Shown here piece after piece: positions 42,543 through 51,254 of a stretch of 64,000 bases of DNA (the stretch's first letter is position 1; each line of letters starts with the position of its first letter). The stretch lies in the NCBI RefSeq assembly GCF_037201915.1, contig NZ_CP147505.1, positions 1,302,001-1,366,000 of the forward strand. The letters run 5' to 3'. The notes under the pieces are model-generated. The model was given only the letters and a program-made list of their open reading frames with translations, had not been told where the DNA came from and did no database searches. Source of the stretch: Haloplanus sp. CK5-1. GTDB taxonomy: Archaea > Halobacteriota > Halobacteria > Halobacteriales > Haloferacaceae. The position numbers and the translations under genes are program-made.

Positions 42543-44450
42543 ATGACCGCAGGGAATGCCGGGGATTCCGGCACCGACCGGGCGGACGATTCCCGCCCCA
42601 CCGTCTACGACCTCGCACCCGACTGCACGACCGACGACGTCGCGGTCGGCGACAACTACCACGCCGTCGTCAACGGCGTCGTCGCCTACGGCGTCTTCGT
42701 CGACGTCTCCGACGAGGTGTCGGGGCTCGTCCACGAATCGAATCTGACCGGCGAGTACGACGTCGGCGACCGACTGCTCGTCAGACTCGACGAGATCCGC
42801 GAGAACGGCGACGTCGCCTTCACCGAGGCCGACGTCGACGACTACCGGACGGTCGCCGTCGACCACCGGCCCACGGTGACGCCCGTCGAGGACCTCGAGG
42901 TCGGCGAGACCGTCACGGTCGAGGGGACGGTCACTCAGATCAAGCAGACCGCGGGTCCGACCGTGTTCCGATGCTGTGACGCCACCGGGATCGTCGCCTG
43001 CACGGCGTTCGAGGAGGCCGGCGTGCGCGCACATCCGGAGGTCGAACTCGACGACGTGGTTCGGATCGCCGGGACGGTCGAGGAACACGAGGGAAGCCCC
43101 CAGATCGAGGTGGAGTCACTCTCGAAACTGACCGGCGACGACGCCGACGAGGTCCGTCAGCGAGTCGAGACGGGGCTGTCCGAGCGCGCCGCCCCGAACG
43201 ACGTACCGGCGCTGGTCGAGTGGGACGCCTTCGACAAACTCCGGCCGGACCTCCAAGGCGTCGCCCGTCGCCTGCGACGGGCCGTCCTCGAGGGCCGCCC
43301 GATCCGGGTGCGTCACCACGCCGACGGCGACGGGATGTGTGCCTCTCTCCCCGTCCAGGTCGCGCTCGAACGCTTCATCCGGTCGGTCCACGACGACGAC
43401 GACGCGCCCCGCCACCTCATCAAGCGACTGCCGAGCAAGGCCCCCTACTACGAGATGGAGGACGTGACCCGCGACCTCAACTTCGCGCTCGAAGGCCGGG
43501 AGCGACACGGACAACAACTCCCGCTGCTGCTCATGCTGGACAACGGGAGCACCGAGGAGGACGTCCCCGCATACGAGAACCTGGCCCACTACGACGTTCC
43601 CATCGTCGTCGTCGACCACCACCACCCCGATCCCGAGGCGGTGAACGACCTGCTCGACGCCCACGTCAACCCCTACCTCCACGGCGAGGACTACCGCATC
43701 ACGACCGGGATGATGTGTGTCGAACTCGCACGGATGATCGACCCGGGGATGACCGACGAACTCCAGCACGTCCCCGCAGTCGCGGGACTGGCCGACCGGT
43801 CGAAGGCGGAGACGATGAGCGACTTCGTCGACCTGGCGAGCGAGGCGGGCTACGACCGTGGGGATCTGGTTCGGATCGGCGAGGCGCTCGACTACGCCGC
43901 CCACTGGCTCCGCTACAGCGAGGGCAAGACGCTCGTCAGCGACGTGCTCAACGTCGACTGTGACGACGAACACCGCCACGAGGAACTCGTCGACTTCCTC
44001 GCGGACCGAGCGGAGCGCGACATCGACCGCCAACTCGCCGCGCTGGACCCGCACGTCGAACACGAACGGCTGGACAACGACGCCCACCTCTACCGGGTCG
44101 ACCTCGACGACTTCGCCCACCGCTTCACCTACCCCGCTCCGGGGAAGACGACCGGCAACCTCCACGACCGCAAGGTCGAGGAGACGGGGGACCCAGTCAT
44201 CACCATCGGTTACGGCCCCGACTTCGCCGTCCTCCGGTCCGACGGCGTCCGCCTCGACATCCCCGAGATGGTCTCCGAACTCAACGAAGAGGTCGTGGGC
44301 GGCGGCGTCTCAGGCGGTGGCCACCTCGTCGTCGGCTCCATCAAGTTCGTGAAGGGGATGCGCGGCGAGGTGATCGACGCGCTGGTGGAGAAGATGGCCG
44401 ACGCCGAACTCGACGAGGCGCTGTCGAGCGCGACGGTGCTCGACACCTAG
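42543..44450 (+). CDS. DHH-family phosphoesterase with OB/S1 domains (RecJ/GAN-like)
   Basis: 635 residues. N-terminal S1-like domain ('VAVGDNYHAVVNGVVAYGVFVDVSDEVSGLVHESNL' in pieces), a second OB domain ('VTVEGTVTQIKQTAGPTVF'), then the DHH core with 'RHHADGDGMCASLPVQ', 'LMLDNGSTEED', 'IVVVDHHHPDP' (Asp-His-His) and a DHHA1-like end 'GGGVSGGGHLVVGSIKF'. It is a single-strand nuclease of the archaeal RecJ/GAN type, probably acting in DNA repair or replication; RNA substrates are possible given the S1 domain. The ATG at 42543 lies 27 bases after a TTAACTT TATA element. Its stop interlocks with the neighbour's in CTAG (44447-44450). Confidence 0.92.
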   Translation: MTAGNAGDSGTDRADDSRPTVYDLAPDCTTDDVAVGDNYHAVVNGVVAYGVFVDVSDEVSGLVHESNLTGEYDVGDRLLVRLDEIRENGDVAFTEADVDDYRTVAVDHRPTVTPVEDLEVGETVTVEGTVTQIKQTAGPTVFRCCDATGIVACTAFEEAGVRAHPEVELDDVVRIAGTVEEHEGSPQIEVESLSKLTGDDADEVRQRVETGLSERAAPNDVPALVEWDAFDKLRPDLQGVARRLRRAVLEGRPIRVRHHADGDGMCASLPVQVALERFIRSVHDDDDAPRHLIKRLPSKAPYYEMEDVTRDLNFALEGRERHGQQLPLLLMLDNGSTEEDVPAYENLAHYDVPIVVVDHHHPDPEAVNDLLDAHVNPYLHGEDYRITTGMMCVELARMIDPGMTDELQHVPAVAGLADRSKAETMSDFVDLASEAGYDRGDLVRIGEALDYAAHWLRYSEGKTLVSDVLNVDCDDEHRHEELVDFLADRAERDIDRQLAALDPHVEHERLDNDAHLYRVDLDDFAHRFTYPAPGKTTGNLHDRKVEETGDPVITIGYGPDFAVLRSDGVRLDIPEMVSELNEEVVGGGVSGGGHLVVGSIKFVKGMRGEVIDALVEKMADAELDEALSSATVLDT

Positions 44451-46096
44451 TCGAACCGGACCGTCTTCCGCGCGACCACGACCGCGAGGACGAGCGCCGC
44501 GGCCGCGCCGGCGACGACGATCCACGTCGTCCGGTCGGTTCCCGTGTTGCCCCGCCAGTCGGCTTCGAACGCCTCGCGGAAGTGCGCCGCAAGGCGGTCG
44601 CTCCGGACGGCGACCGACACCTCACGGTTCTCCGAGACCGCGTTCTCGTTCCAGTTGAGACTCCCGACCACGACGACGTCGTCGGCGACGACGCCCTTCG
44701 CGTGAATCTTCTCGAACCGGCCGCCGGGCTCCGCGACCCGTGCGGACAGCGGCAGGTCGCGTCGCTCGGCGACGCCGTTCAGCCAGTCGACGAGGGCAGC
44801 GTTCTCCTCGGTGACGTACCACGATCCCGAGAGGAGGATCCGGACCTCGACCCCCCGCTCGGCGGCACGGATCGTCGCCCGGAGGAGTGGGCCGTCACGA
44901 CGCCCGACGGAGGGCTGGATCACGTCGACGCGGTTCTCGGCGGCGTCGATGGTGTCGACCAGCCCCGACTCCGCGTTACCCGGGGCCGTGAGCACCCGAA
45001 CCGACGAGGCCGTCGCCGTGGTCGGATCGATTCGCGAGGGGTAACGTCCCTCGGCGGGTGGGTCGTCCTCGGACACGCTCCCCCGTCGGTAGCGCCGCCA
45101 GGGAATCCCGTCCCGCCACCCGGCGTCGGCCCGGAAGAGACCGGCGAGGTCGGCCGCGACGACGGGGGAGTCGACGACGACGCCCCACCCGCGACTACTC
45201 CGGCCACCGACGCCGGCCGGTTTCCAGTTTTCCGTCATGACGAGCGCCCGGTCGTCGACGACGGCGTACTTGGGGTGGTAGTAGTCGAACCGGGCACCGG
45301 GACCGCCGAGGACGGTCACCTCGACGCCGGCGTCGGCGAGTCGGTCGAGCGCGGCCATCCCTCGCGCCGAGCGACCGCCGACCGGATCGGCGTCCACGAG
45401 GACGGCCACCTCGACACCGCGGCGGTTGGCGGCGACGAGGGCGTCGACCACCCGTTCGCTGGTGAGCGTGTAGCCGGCGAGCAGGACGCGACTCCGGGCA
45501 TCGCGGAGCGTCTCCACGGGGAGATCAGGCGAGTCGGGGAGGAGAAAGCCGGTGACGTTCGCGCGACCGTACGTGTGGACACGCCGTGGATCGATCCCGA
45601 CGGGTCGCCACCGGCGGCCGTCGTCGGTCCGGACGAGGCGCTCGCCTTCGGGTGCGTCGCGGTAGTCGAGGCGGGCGACGACGGCGCCGTCCCGCCGGAG
45701 GCGGAGCCGTTCGCCGCCGTTAGCAAGCGAGAGTTCGGGGGCTTCGACCGCGGGCGCGTCGGTCAACCGGCGCGTCCTGTTGGGGTCGGCGCTGAGCGCG
45801 AACTCGGAGGCGGGACGATCCGCGGGGAGGGGGACGACCGTCTCGCCGTCACCGAGCGTCCAGTTCGCCGTCGACCGCGGCGGGACGCGAACGACGACGA
45901 ACTCGCCGGCGTCGCCGTCGGCGACGGGGTTGGGGACGGCGGTGACGACGGCCGGATCGACCCCGGTCTCGTTCCCACCCTCGGCACCGGTCGCGACCGG
46001 CGCGGGTACGACGGAGAGGACGACGAGTGCGATCGAGAGCGTGACGACGGACCAGTGGTGGCGTGACACGGCGGTCGTGGCCGCGCCATCGGGCAT
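44447..46096 (-). CDS. Exported phospholipase D-like protein with C-terminal membrane anchor
   Basis: 549 residues. A signal peptide (ending near 'PVATGAEGGN'), a lamin-tail/PEGA-like domain around residues 45-190, then two PLD catalytic motifs, 'YYHPKYAVVDDRALVMTENW' in pieces and 'IHAKGVVADDVVVVGSLNW' (His-x-Lys, Asp). One hydrophobic helix and a short basic tail ('VVARKTVRFD') end the protein, so it is anchored outside. It would hydrolyse or transfer a phosphodiester; substrate unknown (lipid or DNA). The ATG at 46094-46096 is chosen; an ATG at 46141 (inside CCATGG, shared with the divergent gene) adds 15 atypical residues. Confidence 0.85.
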   Translation of the reverse strand: MPDGAATTAVSRHHWSVVTLSIALVVLSVVPAPVATGAEGGNETGVDPAVVTAVPNPVADGDAGEFVVVRVPPRSTANWTLGDGETVVPLPADRPASEFALSADPNRTRRLTDAPAVEAPELSLANGGERLRLRRDGAVVARLDYRDAPEGERLVRTDDGRRWRPVGIDPRRVHTYGRANVTGFLLPDSPDLPVETLRDARSRVLLAGYTLTSERVVDALVAANRRGVEVAVLVDADPVGGRSARGMAALDRLADAGVEVTVLGGPGARFDYYHPKYAVVDDRALVMTENWKPAGVGGRSSRGWGVVVDSPVVAADLAGLFRADAGWRDGIPWRRYRRGSVSEDDPPAEGRYPSRIDPTTATASSVRVLTAPGNAESGLVDTIDAAENRVDVIQPSVGRRDGPLLRATIRAAERGVEVRILLSGSWYVTEENAALVDWLNGVAERRDLPLSARVAEPGGRFEKIHAKGVVADDVVVVGSLNWNENAVSENREVSVAVRSDRLAAHFREAFEADWRGNTGTDRTTWIVVAGAAAALVLAVVVARKTVRFD

Positions 46097-46139
46097 AAAC
46101 GTCCGGAGGATTTTTGTCCGAGTCCGTCGCGGTGTGTCC

Positions 46140-46382
46140 ATGGTCGCTGTCGCGAACGCGCTCCGGTTGCTGGGGTCCGCGCTCGGTGCGCTCGGCGGCG
46201 CACTGGTGTTCGTCGAGTTCTTCCAGATGCCGAGTTACGTCGAGTACAACGAGGAGTTTCAGGATTACCGCATCGACACGGCCCAGTCGGACGTCCGAGA
46301 ACACACGTGGGCGGGACGGGTCGGTGGATTCTGTCTCGCACTCGGATTTTCGTTGCTGTTCGTGGCGACGCTCCTGGGGTAG
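46140..46382 (+). CDS. Small two-helix membrane protein
   Basis: 80 residues with two hydrophobic helices ('ALRLLGSALGALGGALVFVEFF' in pieces, and 'VGGFCLALGFSLLFVATLLG') separated by an acidic Tyr-rich loop. Function unknown; no family I can name. A GATTTTTG TATA element is centred 26 bases before the ATG at 46140, so a leaderless start. It is divergent from the phospholipase-D-like gene. Confidence 0.75.
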   Translation: MVAVANALRLLGSALGALGGALVFVEFFQMPSYVEYNEEFQDYRIDTAQSDVREHTWAGRVGGFCLALGFSLLFVATLLG

Positions 46383-46495
46383 CGCCCACGAATCGTCAGT
46401 CGCGTCGTCGTCTTCGCGGTTCGGGGGCGACTTCGGACCGGGTGGGACGACACGACGGTGGCGATAGTCGACGCGTCCCGGTGACGGGGTGTCGC

Positions 46496-47341
46496 TTAGG
46501 CCGACAGGCGCGCCATCTCGTCGTCGGTGAGGTCGAGGGTGGCGGCCGCGACGTTCTCCTCGAGGTGATCGACACTCGACGTGCCGGGGATGGGGAGTAC
46601 GACGGGTGACCGCTCCAGGAGCCACGCGAGCGCCACCTGTCGACGCGTGGCGCCGTGGGCGGCGGCCACCTCGTCGAGGACGTCCGCTTTCGCCCCGAGG
46701 TCGCCACCGCCGAGCGGGAAGTAGGGGACGAAGCCGATGCCGTCCTCCTCGCAGGCGTCGAGCACGTCGTCGTGGGTGCGGTCGGCGACGCTGTACTCGT
46801 TTTGCACCGTCGCCACGGGAACGACGTCCCGGGCGCGGTCCAACTGGTCGACGGAGACGTTGCTGACGCCGACGTGGTCGATCAGGCCACGGTCGCGGAG
46901 CTCCGCGAGCGCGGCCATCGACTCCTCGATGGGGACGTCGCCGTCGGGGGCGTGGTACTGGTACAGGTCGAGGGTGTCGACCCCGAGACGGTCGCGGCTA
47001 CACAACGCGGCGTTCCGGAGGTAGTCGGGGTCGCCGTGGCGGAGCCAGTCGCCGTCGGGGGAGCGAAGGAGCCCACCCTTCGTGGCGACGACTGCGTCTT
47101 CGGGCGTGCCGGCCTCGCGGAGCAGCCGCTCGCTGGTCCCCGGACCGTACGAGTCCGCGGTGTCGACGAAGTCGACGCCGAGTTCGACCGCACGGTCGAG
47201 AACGCGACGCGCCTCGTCGGGGTCGTCGGGAGCGCCGAGGACGCCCTCGCCGGTGATGCGCATCGCCCCGAAGCCGAGGCGGTGGACCGTCAACTCGCCG
47301 CCGATGTCGAAAGTGTCACAGGTTTCGTCGAGCGGTCGCAT
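46496..47341 (-). CDS. Aldo/keto reductase
   Basis: 281 residues. The AKR catalytic set is seen: 'VDFVDTADSYGPG' (Asp, Tyr), 'ATKGG' (Lys), 'QYHAPDG' (His), with NADPH-binding 'PIPGTSSVDHLEENVAA' near the end. It reduces aldehydes or ketones with NADPH; the substrate is not determinable. It lies upstream of and in the same direction as no obvious partner; a histidine kinase gene follows on the upstream side with 24 bases between. Confidence 0.92.
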   Translation of the reverse strand: MRPLDETCDTFDIGGELTVHRLGFGAMRITGEGVLGAPDDPDEARRVLDRAVELGVDFVDTADSYGPGTSERLLREAGTPEDAVVATKGGLLRSPDGDWLRHGDPDYLRNAALCSRDRLGVDTLDLYQYHAPDGDVPIEESMAALAELRDRGLIDHVGVSNVSVDQLDRARDVVPVATVQNEYSVADRTHDDVLDACEEDGIGFVPYFPLGGGDLGAKADVLDEVAAAHGATRRQVALAWLLERSPVVLPIPGTSSVDHLEENVAAATLDLTDDEMARLSA

Positions 47342-47365
47342 GGCTCCCGTTCGGCGCCCACCCGG

Positions 47366-48463
47366 TTATACCTCTCGTCGGCCGCGACCGGACCGTGGGC
47401 GACGGAACCGGACGACGACGTCGGTCCCGCGTGGCTCGGCGTCGTACACGTCGAGTTCGCCGCCGTAGTGGTCCATCAGCGTCTTCACCAGAGCGATGCC
47501 GCGTCCCTCGCCCGACTCGACGGACGACTCGAACAGGTTCGTCTTCACCTCGTCCCGGATGCCCGGGCCGTCGTCTACGACGTGGACCGAGACGGTCCGT
47601 GGCGTCGACTCGACCGAGACGGTGACGGTCGGCGCCGCCGAGTCGTTGTGTTCGACCGCGTTCTGGAGTAGGTTCGAGAACACCGCGGAGACGGCGTCGG
47701 TCGCCATCACGTACAGTTCGGACGGGACGTCCACCTCGAAGGTCGCCGCTTCGTGTGTCGACTGCACGTCTTCGACCTCCCTGAGTACGACCGTCGAGAC
47801 GTCCATCGGCGCGGGTGAGTGCCGTCCGGAGAACACGTCGCACAGTTGCTTCACGTCCTCGATGAGCGACGCGATCGCGTCGCTCCGGCGCTCGATCGGT
47901 TCGAGGTACGTCTCGTCGGCGTCGGATCGCTGGGCGAGCAGATTCGTGTACCCTTGGATCACCTGTGTCGCGTTCAACACGTTGTGTCGGAGGTAGCTGT
48001 TCAGGAAGACCAGTGCGTCGCGGCGGCGGCCGGACTCGCGGGCCGTCCGGGTGGCCCGAGCGTAGTAGACGCCGGCGATACCGCCGGCGATACCGCCGCC
48101 GCCGGCCATGGCGGTGACGACGAGCGCGGCCCCCGCGACGGGGCGACCCTGCGCGAGTCTGAGGCCGACCGTCAGCGCCGACAGGGTGGCGAAGCCGGCC
48201 ATCCCACCGAGACACCACCTGACGACGGTCCAGACGTCTTCGAGGGGGAGACTGCTCGCCGCGAGCCACCGGCTCAGTGCCACCAGCCCGGCGGCGAGGA
48301 CCAGGAGGAGACCGAGCGACCCGACCGTCGCGGGACCGACGCCGACGCGCGAGACGTCGTCGAGGAAGGCGGCGACGGAGACGACGCCGAGGACGACACC
48401 GAGCGTCACGACCAGCGTGGGGGCGTGGTCGGCGAGTCGCCGTTCCCACCCCAATCGATCCAT
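47366..48463 (-). CDS. Sensor histidine kinase with membrane N-terminus
   Basis: 365 residues. About four hydrophobic helices (to residue 140), then the phosphorylation region 'NSYLRHNVLNATQVIQGY' (His), N-box 'NLLQNAVEHND', G1 'DDGPGIRDE' and G2 'GEGRGIALVKTLM'. The pattern 'RHNVLN' is the haloarchaeal HK type. No PAS or receiver domain, so the signal is sensed in the membrane part or through a partner. Start ATG at 48461-48463. No response regulator is next to it. Confidence 0.92.
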   Translation of the reverse strand: MDRLGWERRLADHAPTLVVTLGVVLGVVSVAAFLDDVSRVGVGPATVGSLGLLLVLAAGLVALSRWLAASSLPLEDVWTVVRWCLGGMAGFATLSALTVGLRLAQGRPVAGAALVVTAMAGGGGIAGGIAGVYYARATRTARESGRRRDALVFLNSYLRHNVLNATQVIQGYTNLLAQRSDADETYLEPIERRSDAIASLIEDVKQLCDVFSGRHSPAPMDVSTVVLREVEDVQSTHEAATFEVDVPSELYVMATDAVSAVFSNLLQNAVEHNDSAAPTVTVSVESTPRTVSVHVVDDGPGIRDEVKTNLFESSVESGEGRGIALVKTLMDHYGGELDVYDAEPRGTDVVVRFRRPRSGRGRREV

Positions 48464-48580
48464 ACCTTCGCATCGTCGACCACCTACAAAACGATTGCCC
48501 GTCCCGAACCGATCGGACGACGTGACTGGGATGAGACGGATCGTCGGGGGTTTACACGTCCGGAGGCCGAACCGAGCGGC

Positions 48581-50788
48581 ATGACCGCGCCGACACGGCA
48601 GAACCGTCTCGACGAGGAGGCCAGCCCGTATCTCGAACAGCACGCCGACAACCCGGTCAACTGGCAACCGTGGGACGACGACGCGCTCTCGGCGGCGCGG
48701 GACTACGACGTACCGATCTTCCTCTCGGTCGGCTACGCCGCCTGTCACTGGTGTCACGTCATGGAGTCGGAGAGCTTCGAGGACGAGGAGGTGGCGGCGG
48801 TGCTCAACGAGGAGTTCGTGCCGATCAAGGTCGACCGGGAGGAGCGTCCCGACCTCGACAGCGTCTACCAGACCATCTGCCAACTCGTCTCGGGCGGTGG
48901 TGGCTGGCCCCTCTCGGTCTTCCTCACGCCGGAGGGGAAGCCCTTCTACGTCGGGACCTACTTCCCGCGGGAGCCGAATCGCGGACGACCGGGATTTCTG
49001 CAACTGCTGGAGGACGTGTCGAACTCGTGGGCGGAGGACCGCGAGGAGATAGAGAACCGCGCCGACCAGTGGACGGCCGCGATCACGGACGAACTCGAAT
49101 CGACGCCCGACGATCCGGGCGACCCCCCGGAGTCCGACACCTTGGAGACGGCGACGGCGGCGGCGGTCCGGAGCGCCGACCGCACTCACGGCGGCTTCGG
49201 CTCCGGCGGGCCGAAGTTCCCCCAACCTCGACGCGTCGACCTGTTGCTCCGGGCGGCGGCCCTCGACGGCGACGAGGCGGCCGGCGAGGTGGCCGGCGAA
49301 GCGCTCGACGCCATGGCCGCGGGCGGCCTCTACGACCACGTGGGCGGCGGCTTCCACCGGTACGCCACGGACCGCGACTGGACGGTGCCCCACTTCGAGA
49401 AGATGCTCTACGACAACGCCGAACTCCCGCGGCTCTACTTCTCGGCCGCGGCGGCGACGGGGGCGGACCGGTACGCCCGGGTCGCCGCGGAAACCGTCGC
49501 CTTCCTCGAACGCGAACTCCGCCACCCCGACGGAGGGTTCTTCAGTACGCTCGACGCTCAGAGCCGCCCGCCAGCGTCCCGCTTGGACGAGGGCGAGGAG
49601 GCCGAGGACGCGGAGGGGGCGTTCTACGTCTGGACGCCCGAGGAGGTCGGCGAGGCCGTCGCGGACGCTGACGTCGACGGCGTCGACGCCGGGACGGTCG
49701 CCGACCTCTTTCGTGACCGCTACGGCGTCGAATCCGGCGGCAACTTCGAGGGCGGCACCTCGGTGCTCACCGTCTCGGCGAGCTACGGAGACCTCGCCGA
49801 GTCGTACGATCTGCCCGTCGAGACCGTCGAACGCGTTCTCGTGACCGCGCGGACCCGCGCGTTCGAGGCGCGGTCGGAGCGCCCTCGGCCAGCGCGCGAC
49901 GAGAAGGTCCTCGCGGGGTGGAACGGCCTCGCCATCTCCGCTATCGCCACCGGCGCGCGAACCCTCGATCCGGCGCTCGTGGGGCTGGCGACCGACGCCC
50001 TCGGGTTCGTCCGCGAGAAGCTCTGGGACGCCGAGGCGGGGCACCTCTCCCGGCGGTACAAGAGTGTCTCCGAGCCACGGTCGGAGGCAGGCGAGACCGC
50101 GTCTCGACGTGGCGACGTCCAGGTCGACGGCTACCTCGACGACTACGCCTTCCTCGCGAGGGGCGCGTTCGACTGCTATCAGGTGACCGGCGAGGTCGAC
50201 CACCTCGCGTTCGCGGTCGACCTCGCCCGCGAGATCCGCGCGGAGTTCTGGGACCCGGAGGCGGGAACGCTCTACTACACGCCGGCGAGCGGGGAGGGGC
50301 TGGTCACGCGACCCCAGGAACTGAACGACCGGTCGACGCCGTCGAGTATCGGGGTCGCGGCCGCCCTGTTCGACGACCTCGACCTCTTCGTCCCCGACGA
50401 GGGGTTCGGCGACGTGACCGAGCGCCTCCTGTCGACACACGCCGACCGCATCCGCGGGAGCCCGCTCGAACACGCGTCGCTCGTCCTCGCGGCCGACGCC
50501 CACGCTCGCGGACCGGTCGAACTGACGCTCGCGGCCGACGACCTCCCGGCGTCGTGGCGGGAGCGCCTGGCCGAAGCGTACCTCCCGACGGGCATCGTCG
50601 CGCCACGACCCGCCTCGGACGCCGACTTGGAGGCGTGGCTGGACGCCCTCGGCGTCGACGAGACCCCGCCGATCTGGGCGAACCGCGAGGCCGTCGACGG
50701 TGAACCGACGGTCTACGCCTGTCGGGACTTCACCTGCTCGCCGCCCCAGACCGACCTCGACGCGGCGCTGTCGTGGCTGTCGGAGTGA
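48581..50788 (+). CDS. DUF255 thioredoxin-like / glycosidase-type protein (YyaL family)
   Basis: 735 residues. N-terminal thioredoxin-like DUF255 domain with 'YAACHWCHVMESESFED' (Cys-His-Trp-Cys) and 'QPWDDDALSAAR', followed by a long alpha/alpha barrel with 'GGLYDHVGGGFHRYATDRDWTVPHFEKMLYDN' in pieces. Family members are conserved from bacteria to man (spermatogenesis-associated protein 20) but without a firm activity. A GTTTACAC promoter element is centred 28 bases before the ATG at 48581, so leaderless. It converges with a thioredoxin gene at 9 bases, which fits a redox theme. Confidence 0.93.
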   Translation: MTAPTRQNRLDEEASPYLEQHADNPVNWQPWDDDALSAARDYDVPIFLSVGYAACHWCHVMESESFEDEEVAAVLNEEFVPIKVDREERPDLDSVYQTICQLVSGGGGWPLSVFLTPEGKPFYVGTYFPREPNRGRPGFLQLLEDVSNSWAEDREEIENRADQWTAAITDELESTPDDPGDPPESDTLETATAAAVRSADRTHGGFGSGGPKFPQPRRVDLLLRAAALDGDEAAGEVAGEALDAMAAGGLYDHVGGGFHRYATDRDWTVPHFEKMLYDNAELPRLYFSAAAATGADRYARVAAETVAFLERELRHPDGGFFSTLDAQSRPPASRLDEGEEAEDAEGAFYVWTPEEVGEAVADADVDGVDAGTVADLFRDRYGVESGGNFEGGTSVLTVSASYGDLAESYDLPVETVERVLVTARTRAFEARSERPRPARDEKVLAGWNGLAISAIATGARTLDPALVGLATDALGFVREKLWDAEAGHLSRRYKSVSEPRSEAGETASRRGDVQVDGYLDDYAFLARGAFDCYQVTGEVDHLAFAVDLAREIRAEFWDPEAGTLYYTPASGEGLVTRPQELNDRSTPSSIGVAAALFDDLDLFVPDEGFGDVTERLLSTHADRIRGSPLEHASLVLAADAHARGPVELTLAADDLPASWRERLAEAYLPTGIVAPRPASDADLEAWLDALGVDETPPIWANREAVDGEPTVYACRDFTCSPPQTDLDAALSWLSE

Positions 50789-50797
50789 CGCCGGCGC

Positions 50798-51157
50798 TTA
50801 CGCCTCGGCCCGTTCGCTGATCCGCTCGGCGAGATACTCGGCGATGGTGACCGGTTCCTCCTCGACGAAACGCACGATCTCCTCGCCATCGCGCTCGACG
50901 ACGACGGTCGGGATGTACTCGATCCCGTACTCGTCGACGCCCTCACCCCGCTTGTCGTCGTCGACGGGGAACTGCTCGATCCGGTCTGCGGGGACGCCCG
51001 CGGCGTTGAGGGCGGCCGCGAAACCGGGGAGTTGGGCCGTGCAGTCGCCACACCAGTCCGCCCCCCAGACGAGGAAGGTGAGGCCCTCGCGGCTAAGCGC
51101 CTCGCGCACGTCGTCGTCGCCGTCCCACTCGCCGTCGGGATTCATGGTTTCGAGCAT
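50798..51157 (-). CDS. Thioredoxin family protein
   Basis: 119 residues. Active site 'GADWCGDCTAQLPGF' (Cys-Gly-Asp-Cys) and cis-Pro in 'YIPTVVV'. It is a cytosolic disulfide reductase-type protein; the Gly-Asp pair in the active site differs from the usual Gly-Pro. The ATG at 51155-51157 is 27 bases from a GGTTAACAC TATA element. It is divergent from the ligA gene. Confidence 0.92.
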   Translation of the reverse strand: MLETMNPDGEWDGDDDVREALSREGLTFLVWGADWCGDCTAQLPGFAAALNAAGVPADRIEQFPVDDDKRGEGVDEYGIEYIPTVVVERDGEEIVRFVEEEPVTIAEYLAERISERAEA

Positions 51158-51254
51158 GGGAGGAGGTACCACGTCCACGGTGTTAACCTCCGCGTTCCGC
51201 GCCGGTCGAGTCGCTACCTATTCGTATCCGGCGACCACCCGTGTGAACGACGCG

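Noticed and set aside
42480-42543. Pyrrolysine-type general recoding of TAG in this genome to explain the amine oxidase.
   Set aside because: Many genes in the window end with TAG (for example 13246-13248, 44448-44450, 59227-59229), and no pyl genes are seen here. Readthrough at the single site remains possible.
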